Shown: positions 1 to 6,175, counted from the first letter of the stretch. The stretch is 9,579 nt of DNA from an uncultured Corynebacterium sp. (GCF_943914615.1 NZ_CALUCS010000037.1:1-9579); one strand, 5' to 3'. Notes: generated by a model not told the origin, from the letters alone. Made by a program: numbers and translations.

Positions 1-53
1 AGCGCACCACACTGGCAGTGTGGGGGTCACGGGTTCGAATCCCGTTAGCTCCA
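1..53 (+). tRNA. tRNA-Ala(GGC), 3' part (5' end outside window)
   Basis: The window opens inside a tRNA. The visible parts are the anticodon stem CCACA/TGTGG (7-11, 19-23) with loop CTGGCAG (12-18), so the anticodon is GGC (14-16) and the tRNA reads alanine GCC codons. A five-base variable region (24-28) follows, then the T arm ACGGG-TTCGAAT-CCCGT (29-45), the 3' acceptor strand TAGCTCC (46-52) and discriminator A53. CCA is not encoded, because CAG follows, so it would be added after transcription. The D arm is only partly present and the 5' acceptor strand is missing. The identity rests on the anticodon alone, but the fold is regular. Confidence 0.93.
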
Positions 54-61
54 CAGAACAC

Positions 62-95
62 AAAACCCCTGGTTGTAACAACCGGGGGTTTTCTT
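62..95 (+). terminator. Intrinsic terminator of tRNA-Ala
   Basis: A 14-pair stem runs from AAAACCCC (62-69) through T70 and GGTTG (71-75), a TAA loop (76-78), then CAACC (79-83), G84 and GGGGTTTT (85-92). The only non-Watson-Crick pair is T70-G84. The 3' arm ends in T residues. It lies nine bases after the tRNA and should stop readthrough into the VKOR gene. Confidence 0.88.
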
Positions 96-181
96 GTGTT
101 TGCTAGGTGTGCCCCCGTGCTAATCTAACTTCATTGAGAATTGCCCAGTTCAGCAATGGACAGCGACTCCAAGCCGATTCA

Positions 182-225
182 CCTCGCGCCAAAAAGCGCT
201 GGTGTGGGCGCGGTGGGACGCGAGG
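182..225 (+). other. Inverted repeat in the leader of the VKOR gene
   Basis: CCTCGCG (182-188) pairs perfectly with CGCGAGG (219-225), and GCGCC (186-190) could alternatively pair with GGCGC (207-211). The hairpin lies 27 bases before the chosen start. No T run follows, so it is not a terminator. It may shape the leader RNA, or it may simply reflect GC-rich sequence. Confidence 0.35.
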
Positions 226-252
226 GCGTCAGTAAATAAAGAGAGCGAGCAC

Positions 253-822
253 ATGAACGGTTTAGGTGCTACAAAACGCTTCGGCTATACCTTCCTAGTG
301 CTATCCACGATCGGGCTGGTTTTCTCCACGCTGATCATGCACGACAAGCTGCAGATGGCGCTGGATCCTAACTTCGAGCCGGCTTGTACTTTCAACGAGG
401 TCATCTCGTGTACGGATGTGATGGCCTCGGACCAGGCGGCTACGTTTGGATTCGCAAACCCGTTTATCGGAATGATCGGTTTCCCGGTGATGATGACCCT
501 CGCTGTGATGCTGATCGTCGGCGCTAAACTTCCTCGCTGGATGTGGTACTGCACCTTGGTCGGGTTGGGGCTGGGAGTGGTGTTTGTGCACTGGCTGGCC
601 TACTCCGCGATCTACTCCATCGGCGCGTTGTGCCCTTACTGCATGGCCGTGTGGGCGGCGACCCTACCGATGTTTGTGATGACGTTGGTGCACATCCAGC
701 GCGAGAAGCGGCGCGAGGCGGGGGAGGACGTGCCGCATTCTGTGCTGGGCATGCCGCTGGTGGTTGTTATCGCCTGGTTCCTGGCGTTTACCGCGCTGAT
801 CCTGGATCAGTTCGCTTTCTAG
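253..822 (+). CDS. Vitamin K epoxide reductase (VKOR) family membrane protein
   Basis: This 189-residue membrane protein belongs to the VKOR family. In actinobacteria these enzymes reoxidise the extracytoplasmic thiol oxidase (DsbA/MdbA type) and pass the electrons to quinone, so that secreted proteins form disulfides. Two cysteine pairs are visible: C45 and C53 in the external loop after the first helix, and C127-P-Y-C130, the CxxC quinone-side active site. Between them is the family segment FANPFIGMIGFP (67-78). Hydrophobic stretches lie near 11-30, 67-90, 97-121, 125-147 and 165-184. There is no fused thioredoxin domain, so a separate partner is expected elsewhere. I chose the ATG at 253 because it follows a purine-rich GAGAG segment and directly precedes the first helix. 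The frame is open back to a GTG at 202, but that codon has no Shine-Dalgarno (SD) sequence. The gene is convergent with nadE, with 28 bases between them. Confidence 0.9.
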   Translation: MNGLGATKRFGYTFLVLSTIGLVFSTLIMHDKLQMALDPNFEPACTFNEVISCTDVMASDQAATFGFANPFIGMIGFPVMMTLAVMLIVGAKLPRWMWYCTLVGLGLGVVFVHWLAYSAIYSIGALCPYCMAVWAATLPMFVMTLVHIQREKRREAGEDVPHSVLGMPLVVVIAWFLAFTALILDQFAF

Positions 823-850
823 CTGTGCTACGGTCCAGCGGTGTGGGCGC

Positions 851-1792
851 TTAGCTGCGCCACCAATCATCGTGCGGGGTGACCGGCAGATGCCGCTTGT
901 GGCGCGAGCGGAACCATAGCTTTTCGATGTGCTCGGCGACCTGCGGGTCGATGTCGGCCGCACCGTTGGTGCTTTCCAGGTAATCGTCGAGCTGTGTGTA
1001 CGTCACGCCCAGTGCCTCTTCGTCGGGCAGTGCGGGGCGGTCTTCCTCCAGGTCCGCGGTCGGCACCTTTTGCCACGTGCTGTCCGGGGCGCCGAGGTGC
1101 TGCAACAGCGCCGCGCCCTGCCGCTTGGTGAGCCCTGCTAGCGGAACCAGGTCCGCCGCACCGTCGCCATGCTTGGTGTAGAAGCCGGTGATTGCCTCTG
1201 CCGCGTGATCCGTGCCGACCACTAGTGCCCCGAGCTCGCCCGCCAGTGCATACTGCGCGATCATTCGTTCGCGTGCCTTGATGTTGCCCTTGTTGAAGTC
1301 GCTTATCTGCGCGATGCCGAGGGTCTCGCTCGTCGCGCGCGCCGATTCGTCGGTCGCTCCCTTTATATTTACTGTGACGCCCATACTCGGCGCGATAAAC
1401 TTCAGCGCCACCTGTGCGTCGTCCTCGTCTGCCTGGGTTCCGTAGGGCAGCCGCACGGCGCAGAACCGGTAGGGCTGCGGAGTATCTGCTTGCTGAGCCT
1501 GTGCGTCCTCCTGGTTGAGTCGCTCGACCGCCAGCTGGCATAACTTTCCTGCCAGGGTGGAGTCCTGGCCGCCGGAGATTCCCAGCACCAGGGCGCGCAC
1601 TCCCGTGGTCTGCATGTAGTCGGCGATGAACTGCACGCGACGCTCTACCTCTTCGGCGGGGTCGATGGTGGGGCGCACGCCCAGTTCTGCAACGATCTGT
1701 GCGTGCAGCGGGCGCGCGCTTGGGCTCTTGGAGTCGCTGGTGTTTCCGGGGTTGTTAGGGGTGTGGTTCGGCTGGTTTGCGGAAGGGCTCAT
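851..1792 (-). CDS. nadE: NH3-dependent NAD(+) synthetase
   Basis: This cytosolic enzyme performs the last step of NAD synthesis: ATP-dependent amidation of deamido-NAD using ammonia. The 313-residue protein aligns through almost its whole length with E. coli NadE as I remember it. The N-type ATP pyrophosphatase P-loop SGGQDS is at 73-78. RLPYGTQADEDD (114-125) and the substrate region GTDHAAEAITGFYTKHGDG (193-211) are present, as are PTADLEEDRPALPDE (244-258) and the C-terminal RHKRHLP. There is no glutaminase domain, so free ammonia is the nitrogen donor. Residues 2-27 form a polar Ser/Pro/Asn-rich extension before the conserved start of the fold. No alternative start codon lies between it and the core, so the ATG at 1792 is kept, although I see no good SD before it. 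It is divergent from rpmJ. Confidence 0.97.
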   Translation of the reverse strand: MSPSANQPNHTPNNPGNTSDSKSPSARPLHAQIVAELGVRPTIDPAEEVERRVQFIADYMQTTGVRALVLGISGGQDSTLAGKLCQLAVERLNQEDAQAQQADTPQPYRFCAVRLPYGTQADEDDAQVALKFIAPSMGVTVNIKGATDESARATSETLGIAQISDFNKGNIKARERMIAQYALAGELGALVVGTDHAAEAITGFYTKHGDGAADLVPLAGLTKRQGAALLQHLGAPDSTWQKVPTADLEEDRPALPDEEALGVTYTQLDDYLESTNGAADIDPQVAEHIEKLWFRSRHKRHLPVTPHDDWWRS

Positions 1793-1834
1793 GGGTTAGA
1801 TGCTAGTCCGCAGGGGAGTGCGGGGTGCTCGGGT

Positions 1835-1840
1835 AGTCTA
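1835..1840 (-). promoter_or_regulatory. Candidate -10 element for nadE
   Basis: Read on the minus strand, these bases are TAGACT, matching the actinobacterial -10 pattern TAnnnT. Transcription from here would give a leader of roughly 35 bases. No clear -35 is visible, which is common in corynebacteria. Confidence 0.35.
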
Positions 1841-1917
1841 TTTGCACTTATTTGGTTTTGGAGTCTGCGATGGGTAAACTCATCGTTTGTGTTTGTGCCA
1901 GGCGGCATAGACGGGTT

Positions 1918-1933
1918 TTAGCCTGTTAGCCTG
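1918..1933 (+). repeat. Tandem octamer in the rpmJ promoter region
   Basis: TTAGCCTG occurs twice back to back (1918-1925, 1926-1933). Each copy contains TAGCCT (1919-1924, 1927-1932), which fits a TAnnnT -10 hexamer, so the repeat may give two overlapping promoter positions about 46-60 bases before rpmJ. It could also be a regulator site. It matches only one half of a DtxR box, not the full palindrome. Confidence 0.4.
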
Positions 1934-1978
1934 TACTGCCTGGCGATGTAAGAAAGTCGATGAGGAAAGGAGCGCCCG

Positions 1979-2101
1979 ATGAAGGTCCGCAAGTCCCTTC
2001 GGTCGCTGAAGAACAAGCCGGGCGCTCAGGTCGTTCGTCGCCGCGGCAAGGTCTACGTGATCAACAAGAAGGAACCCCGCTTCAAGGCTCGCCAGGGCTA
2101 A
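1979..2101 (+). CDS. rpmJ: 50S ribosomal protein L36, Cys-free form
   Basis: This 40-residue basic protein starts MKVRKSLRSLKNKPG and ends KKEPRFKARQG, which is the L36 (bL36) signature. It is part of the large ribosomal subunit. The zinc-ribbon form of L36 carries a C-x2-C-x12-C-x4-H pattern. This one has no cysteine or histidine at all, so it is the zinc-independent type found in corynebacteria and related actinobacteria. The start is supported by a strong SD, AGGAAAGGAG (1962-1971), seven bases before the ATG. It stands as a single gene, divergent from nadE and closed by a strong terminator before the nrd operon. I see no Zur-like palindrome upstream, so zinc-responsive expression is not supported. 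Confidence 0.96.
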   Translation: MKVRKSLRSLKNKPGAQVVRRRGKVYVINKKEPRFKARQG

Positions 2102-2119
2102 AAGCCGAAGGGTTCCACT

Positions 2120-2173
2120 TCCCCCGCCTCCCGCTGAGAGTGCCAATGGCACCGCGGAGACGGGGGATTTTTT
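2120..2173 (+). terminator. Branched intrinsic terminator of rpmJ
   Basis: The outer stem is CCCCCG (2121-2126) with CGGGGG (2161-2166). Inside it, CTCC(C)GC pairs with GCGGAG with one bulged base, and the tip hairpin is GTGCC-AAT-GGCAC. Seven bases after the outer stem begin, ATTTTTTT-like sequence (2167-2173) supplies the T tract. It separates rpmJ from the nrd regulatory region. Confidence 0.88.
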
Positions 2174-2268
2174 GTCTCAAATTCCGGCTTTGAAATTACA
2201 TGCATGTTTTTTATGTGGCTAGATGTAGTGGTGGGAAAACTCCCCACCTGCGAATACTCAAGATGTAA

Positions 2269-2284
2269 CTACTAGATATTGTGT
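2269..2284 (+). promoter_or_regulatory. NrdR box 1 (candidate)
   Basis: CTACTAGATATTGTGT matches the known NrdR consensus acaCwAtATaTwGtgt at 13 of 16 positions by eye. NrdR is the Zn/ATP-cone repressor that lowers RNR transcription when dATP is high, and it binds paired boxes. A second box follows at a start-to-start distance of 32 bases, which is three helical turns and the spacing typical of NrdR sites. It lies upstream of nrdH, the expected target. Confidence 0.85.
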
Positions 2285-2300
2285 TTCAGTTTTAAGGAAG

Positions 2301-2316
2301 CCCCAAAATGTTGTGT
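2301..2316 (+). promoter_or_regulatory. NrdR box 2 (candidate)
   Basis: CCCCAAAATGTTGTGT matches the NrdR consensus at 12 of 16 positions, with the right half perfect. Sixteen bases separate it from box 1. It ends eight bases before the candidate -35 of the nrdH promoter, so bound NrdR would sit against RNA polymerase. Confidence 0.8.
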
Positions 2317-2324
2317 TTTAGCGG

Positions 2325-2353
2325 TTGTCTTACACGCATGTGATGTGTAGTCT
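2325..2353 (+). promoter_or_regulatory. Candidate nrdHIE promoter
   Basis: TTGTCT (2325-2330) and TAGTCT (2348-2353) are separated by 17 bases, an acceptable sigma-A -35/-10 pair. Transcription would start near 2360 and give a leader of about 130 bases before nrdH. Other -10-like sequences exist, for example TAGATA within NrdR box 1, so the choice is tentative. Confidence 0.45.
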
Positions 2354-2488
2354 TAAGCAAGTCGATGAGGGGCGATGAAGGCACAGTACGCCTGACTATC
2401 GCCCGCCGAGGTCGTTGCTACGGCCAGCGTAAAGACTGACAAAGACCAACACTGATAGCGCCCACGAACCAGGAGAATGACAGCCACC

Positions 2489-2719
2489 ATGATCACCGTC
2501 TACACCAAGCCCGCATGTGTTCAGTGCAACGCCACCAAGAAGGCTCTCGATAAGGCCGGTCTGGAGTACGAGCTCGTTGACATCAGCCTTGATGATGAGG
2601 CTCGTGACTACGTAATGGCGCTGGGGCACCTGCAGGCTCCCGTGGTTGTCGCCGGTGAAGATCACTGGTCTGGCTTCCGCCCGGACCGCATCCGCTCCCT
2701 GACCGCCAAGGCTGCTTAA
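2489..2719 (+). CDS. nrdH: Glutaredoxin-like redoxin NrdH
   Basis: This 76-residue cytosolic electron donor reduces the class Ib RNR large subunit and is itself reduced by thioredoxin reductase. The redox motif C10-V-Q-C13 is typical of NrdH and differs from the CPYC of glutaredoxins. The conserved C-terminal WSGFRPDRI (60-68) is the surface that makes NrdH thioredoxin-reductase dependent. The start is ambiguous. An in-frame ATG at 2477 lies one base after AGGAG (2471-2475), too close for that SD. The ATG at 2489 is 13 bases away and puts the N terminus directly before the first strand, ITVYTKPAC, as in other NrdH proteins, so I chose it. The 2477 start would add only MTAT. It is first of the nrdHIE group, under paired NrdR boxes. 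Confidence 0.95.
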   Translation: MITVYTKPACVQCNATKKALDKAGLEYELVDISLDDEARDYVMALGHLQAPVVVAGEDHWSGFRPDRIRSLTAKAA

Positions 2720-2797
2720 CCCCCGCGCGTCGCTTCGCCTTCACCGTCTACCAGGTGGGGGCTATTCTTGCGCGCACCACTGTCTGAATGAGGCTCA

Positions 2798-3241
2798 ATG
2801 CTAATCACGTATTTTTCCTCCACGACGGAGAACACTCACCGCTTCGTGCGCAAGCTCGGGTTGCCTTCCTCCCGCATCCCTCTAAAGCGTAATGACGCCC
2901 CACTGCTCGTCGACCAACCGCATGTCTTGGTCGTGCCGACATACGGCGGGGGAGCGGGAATGACAGGCGACTACGCCCGACCAGTTCCAAAGCAGGTAAT
3001 CAAGTTCCTCAACGTGGAGCAAAACCGCAAGTGGCTGCGCGGGGTGATCGCCGCGGGGAACATTAACTTCGGGTCGGACTTTGCCAAGGCCGGCGAGGTG
3101 ATCTCCGCTAAGTGCCAGGTGCCGTACCTGTACCGCTTTGAGCTGATGGGCACGGAGGAGGACGTCCACCGAGTGCGCGAGGGGCTGGCCGAGTTTGAGG
3201 CCTCCCTGCGACACGAGGGCCGGTGGGATCTGGCGAGCTGA
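2798..3241 (+). CDS. nrdI: Flavodoxin-like RNR activator NrdI
   Basis: NrdI is an FMN flavoprotein that supplies the oxidant (superoxide/peroxide) for building the dimanganese tyrosyl radical in NrdF. The 147-residue protein shows the phosphate loop SSTTENT (7-13), the flavin-contact segments PTYGGG (47-52) and GNINFG (87-92), and the C-terminal YRFELMGTEED (112-122), all family hallmarks. Length fits the family. The SD is weak: only TGAGG (2789-2793), four bases from the ATG. The gene lies 78 bases after nrdH and 98 before nrdE, so the three are probably cotranscribed but not tightly coupled. The 78-base gap has no convincing terminator, only a loose CCCCC/GGGGG pairing with a long loop. Confidence 0.95.
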   Translation: MLITYFSSTTENTHRFVRKLGLPSSRIPLKRNDAPLLVDQPHVLVVPTYGGGAGMTGDYARPVPKQVIKFLNVEQNRKWLRGVIAAGNINFGSDFAKAGEVISAKCQVPYLYRFELMGTEEDVHRVREGLAEFEASLRHEGRWDLAS

Positions 3242-3244
3242 CCC

Positions 3245-3264
3245 GCCCCGCACATGTCCGGGGC
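3245..3264 (+). other. Intercistronic hairpin between nrdI and nrdE
   Basis: GCCCCG (3245-3250) pairs perfectly with CGGGGC (3259-3264) around an eight-base loop, starting three bases after the nrdI stop. No T tract follows, so I read it as a processing or stability element rather than a terminator. Confidence 0.5.
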
Positions 3265-3339
3265 ACTGATTAGAATCGAAACGAACACACGAGCGCGAGG
3301 CATTTTTCTTAGCGCGAGTTTTTGAGGAGACGCATACAC

Positions 3340-5501
3340 ATGACTGGCACCGAGCTTGGCAAGACCGTCCAGGAGCCCGTTGACCAGCGGGAGCAGCTGG
3401 ATTATCACGCTCTGAACGCGATGTTGAACCTGTACAACGATGCAGGGGAAATCCAATTCGACAAGGACCGCGAGGCTGCAAACCAGTACTTCCTGCAGCA
3501 TGTCAACCAGAACACCGTTTACTTCCACGATCTGGAAGAAAAGGTTAAGTACCTGGTGGACAACGAGTACTACGACCCTGAGGTGCTGGATCAGTACGAG
3601 TTCAGCTTTGTGAAGTCTCTGTTCAAGCAGGCTTACGCGAAGAAGTTCCGCTTCCAGTCGTTCTTGGGTGCGTACAAGTACTACACCTCCTACACGCTGA
3701 AGACCTTCGACGGTCGCCGTTACCTGGAGCGTTTCGAGGATCGCGTGTGCATGGTTGCGCTGGGCCTAGCTGCGGGGGATACCGAGTTGGCGTCCAACCT
3801 CGTCGACGAGATCATGGACGGCCGCTTCCAGCCTGCAACGCCAACCTTCCTCAACATCGGCAAGAAGCAGCGCGGTGAGCCGGTTTCGTGCTTCCTGCTG
3901 CGCATCGAGGACAACATGGAGTCCATCGGCCGCTCCATCAACTCCGCGCTGCAGCTATCCAAGCGCGGCGGCGGTGTGGCTCTGCTGCTGTCGAACGTGC
4001 GTGAGGCCGGCGCGCCGATCAAGCACATCGAGAACCAGTCCTCCGGTGTGATCCCCGTGATGAAGCTGCTGGAGGATGCCTTCAGCTACGCCAACCAACT
4101 GGGTGCCCGCCAGGGTGCCGGTGCGGTCTACCTGAGCGCGCACCACCCGGACATTTTGCGCTTCCTGGATACCAAGCGCGAGAACGCGGACGAGAAGATC
4201 CGCATCAAGACCCTTTCGCTGGGCGTGGTGATCCCGGACATCACCTTCGAACTGGCCAAGCGCAACGACGACATGTACCTGTTCAGTCCGTACGACGTCG
4301 AGCGCGTGTACGGCAAGCCGTTCGCCGACGTCTCCATTACCGAGCACTACGAGGAGATGGTGGAGGATCCACGCATCCGTAAGTCCAAGATCAACGCGCG
4401 TGCATTCTTCCAGACTCTGGCGGAGATCCAGTTTGAGTCGGGTTACCCGTACATCATGTTCGAGGACACGGTTAACAAGGCCAACCCGATCGAAGGCCGC
4501 ATTACCCATTCGAACCTGTGCTCCGAGATTCTGCAGGTCTCCACCCCGTCGGAATTCAACGCTGACCTGACGTACAAGAAGATCGGCGACGATATTTCCT
4601 GCAACCTGGGCTCCATGAATATTGCGAAGGCGATGGATTCGGAGACTTCTCCAAGACCATCGAGACCGCCATCCGTGGCCTGACCGCCGTGGCGGACCAG
4701 ACTTCCATCGACTCCGTGCCGTCGGTGCGCCAGGGCAACGACAACTCCCATGCCATCGGTTTGGGTCAGATGAACCTGCACGGCTTCCTGGGGCGCGAGC
4801 ACATTCACTACGGTTCTGAGGAGGCGCTGGACTTCACCAACGCCTACTTCGCGACCGTGATGTACGAGGCGCTGAAGGCCTCCAACAAGATCGCCCAGGA
4901 GCGCGGCGAGAAGTTCCACAACTTCGAAAACTCCCAGTACGCGACCGGCGAGTTCTTCGACCGCTACGACCCGGCCGACTTCGCACCGAAGACGGAGCGC
5001 GTGCGCCAGATCTTCGGTAACTCCAGCATCCACGTGCCCACCGCGCAGGACTGGCAGCAGCTGAAGGACGATGTGCAGACCCACGGCCTGTACAACCGCA
5101 ACCTGCAGGCCATCCCGCCGACAGGTTCGATCTCCTACATCAACAACTCCACGTCCTCCATCCACCCGATCGCCTCCAAGATTGAGATCCGCAAGGAGGG
5201 CAAGATCGGCCGTGTGTACTACCCGGCTCCGTACATGACGAACGAGAACCTGGAGTACTACGAGGACGCCTACGAGATCGGCTACGAGAAGATCATCGAC
5301 ACCTACGCTGTGGCCACGAAGTACGTGGACCAGGGCCTGTCGCTGACCCTGTTCTTCAAGGACACCGCCACCACGCGCGACATCAACCGCGCGCAGATCT
5401 ACGCGTGGCGCAAGGGGATCAAGACGATCTACTACATCCGCCTCCGCCAGACGGCCCTGACCGGTACCGAGGTCGAGGGTTGCGTGAGCTGCATGCTCTA
5501 A
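3340..5501 (+). CDS. nrdE: Class Ib ribonucleotide reductase large (catalytic) subunit NrdE, interrupted by an apparent frameshift
   Basis: NrdE reduces ribonucleoside diphosphates to deoxyribonucleotides, using the radical stored in NrdF and electrons from NrdH. The frame is open from ATG 3340 (SD GAGGAG 3324-3329, ten bases away) to about 4641, then continues one frame back to 5501. As written, the first frame stops at 4683 after 13 foreign residues. Joining the frames gives 720 residues, a normal NrdE length. The reductive cysteines are C184 and C421, the radical-site motif is N392-L-C394-S-E396, and the C-terminal shuttle pair is C715-V-S-C718 in GCVSCML. Substrate loop PTGSISY and the paired tyrosines in TIYYIRLRQ lie beyond the break, so neither fragment alone could work. 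There is no long N-terminal ATP-cone, as expected for class Ib. Everything outside one base is intact, which favours a sequencing error or a very recent mutation. Confidence 0.95.
4636..4646 (+). other. Frameshift site in nrdE (one base missing)
   Basis: The bases read GAT TCG GAG AC. The conserved protein needs GAT TCG GGA GAC, giving DSGDFSKTIE, so one G is missing from a presumed GGG run at about 4641-4642. Upstream codons are in one frame and downstream codons in the -1 frame. No X-XXY-YYZ slippery heptamer is present, so programmed -1 frameshifting is not supported. Confidence 0.9.
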
Positions 5502-5579
5502 ATAGGGGAGTGGCTGGAAGGACACGGCCGGGCTAGCAGCCTGGTTAGCCTACACCGGCCGTAAACTCCACTAAATAGG
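5498..5579 (+). repeat. Palindromic segment flanked by 9-base direct repeats after nrdE
   Basis: CTAAATAGG occurs at 5498-5506, overlapping the nrdE stop codon, and again at 5571-5579. Just inside are GGAGT (5508-5512) and its complement ACTCC (5565-5569). The centre holds a perfect 8-base inverted repeat ACGGCCGG/CCGGCCGT (5524-5531, 5555-5562), with GCTA/TAGC (5532-5535, 5546-5549) nested inside. The architecture, direct repeats outside and inverted repeats inside, resembles a tiny insertion with target duplication. It may equally be an RNA 3'-end stability structure. No coding capacity. Confidence 0.5.
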
Positions 5580-5583
5580 AAAA

Positions 5584-5620
5584 GCCGACCGGGAGAAATC
5601 CCAGTCGGCTCTTTCTTATT
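5584..5620 (+). terminator. Bidirectional terminator between nrdE and ferritin
   Basis: AGCCGAC (5584-5590) pairs with GTCGGCT (5605-5611), there is one C/A mismatch, then GGGA/TCCC around a GAAA tetraloop. A T-rich tail CTTTCTTATT follows on the plus strand, and AAAA before the stem gives a TTTT tail on the minus strand. It can therefore end both nrdE and the converging ferritin transcript. Confidence 0.9.
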
Positions 5621-5649
5621 AGCCTTTGAGTGGCCGTTCCTAGAGGTTG

Positions 5650-6138
5650 TTAGCGGTTGCCCAGCTCCGCGTCGATGCGCAGCAGGCCGGAACCATCGTT
5701 GCCCACCAGCTTGATGCGGTCGATGATGTTGCTAACTGTAGCTTCCTCCTCGATCTGCTCCTCCAGGAAGAAGTTCAGCAGGTTGCGGGAATCAATGTCG
5801 CCAACCTCGTCAGCGGTCTTCACCAGCTCGCGGATCAGGGCGGAGACCTTACGCTCGTGCTCGAGGGAAGCCTCGAAGGCATCCAGTGGAGTGGAGATCT
5901 TCAGGGAAGGCATCTCCACAGTCTCGATATCCACGCGTGCGTCACGGTCCAGTAGGTGCTGTGCGAACTTCTGCGCGTGCTCGCGCTCCTCGTCTGCCTG
6001 TGCCTGCATCCAGCTGCTCATGCCGTCGAAGGAGAGGCGGTCCAGCTCATAAGCCAGCTGCGTGTAGACCAGTGCAGCCTGGTGCTCGGCGGTGACCTGT
6101 TCGTTCAATTGCTTCTGAAACTTCTCGTTAATTTCCAT
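5650..6138 (-). CDS. ftn: Ferritin (iron-storage protein)
   Basis: This 162-residue non-haem ferritin oxidises Fe(II) and stores iron in a 24-subunit cytosolic shell. By alignment with E. coli FtnA, the ferroxidase ligands are E18, E51, H54, E95, Q128 and E131, all present in the family contexts EEREHAQ, LEHERKV and EEQIEEE. There is no haem-binding Met of the bacterioferritin type that I can see, so ferritin fits better than Bfr. The C terminus GSGLLRIDAEL is the usual FtnA-like end. I chose the ATG at 6138. A TTG at 6147 would add MSC only, and neither has a strong SD. The gene lies on the strand opposite to nrdE and nrdF, sharing a terminator with nrdE and a divergent region with nrdF. Iron (DtxR) control is plausible but only weakly supported by the sequence. 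Confidence 0.93.
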   Translation of the reverse strand: MEINEKFQKQLNEQVTAEHQAALVYTQLAYELDRLSFDGMSSWMQAQADEEREHAQKFAQHLLDRDARVDIETVEMPSLKISTPLDAFEASLEHERKVSALIRELVKTADEVGDIDSRNLLNFFLEEQIEEEATVSNIIDRIKLVGNDGSGLLRIDAELGNR

Positions 6139-6175
6139 GCAGCTCAACGTACCCAGGGTTTATCCAATCGGCTAG

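Larger units (their letters stand above)
2174..2488 (+). other. nrdHIE upstream regulatory region (no gene)
   Basis: This gene-free stretch holds a palindrome ACATGCATGT (2198-2207), two NrdR-box-like sites (2269-2284, 2301-2316), a candidate promoter (2325-2353) and a leader of roughly 130 bases. A near match to the palindrome, ACACGCATGT (2332-2341), lies inside the promoter spacer. A segment resembling the rpmJ start region is at 2354-2382. CTATC (2396-2400) can pair with GATAG (2454-2458), which would close the distal leader. The only short reading frame of note begins at 2375 (six codons). I see no protein gene here. Confidence 0.6.

Noticed and set aside
1..120. tRNA-associated attachment site for an integrated element
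   Set aside because: No integrase and no repeat of the tRNA 3' end in the window. The downstream genes are core functions.
1912..1937. Zur or DtxR operator in front of rpmJ
   Set aside because: The tandem TTAGCCTG resembles a DtxR half-site, but the palindromic partner is absent and only about 7 positions fit.
2720..2797. Attenuator between nrdH and nrdI
   Set aside because: The CCCCC and GGGGG runs could pair only across a loop of about 30 bases, and no T tract follows directly.
4636..4646. Programmed -1 ribosomal frameshift in nrdE
   Set aside because: No slippery heptamer is present and no obvious stimulatory hairpin follows. A missing G explains the data more simply.
4443..5525. Long minus-strand open frame of 360 codons opposite nrdE
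   Set aside because: It is a shadow of the GC-rich nrdE codons: Leu/Val/Arg-rich, no SD, no recognisable domain, and it crosses the nrdE frameshift.
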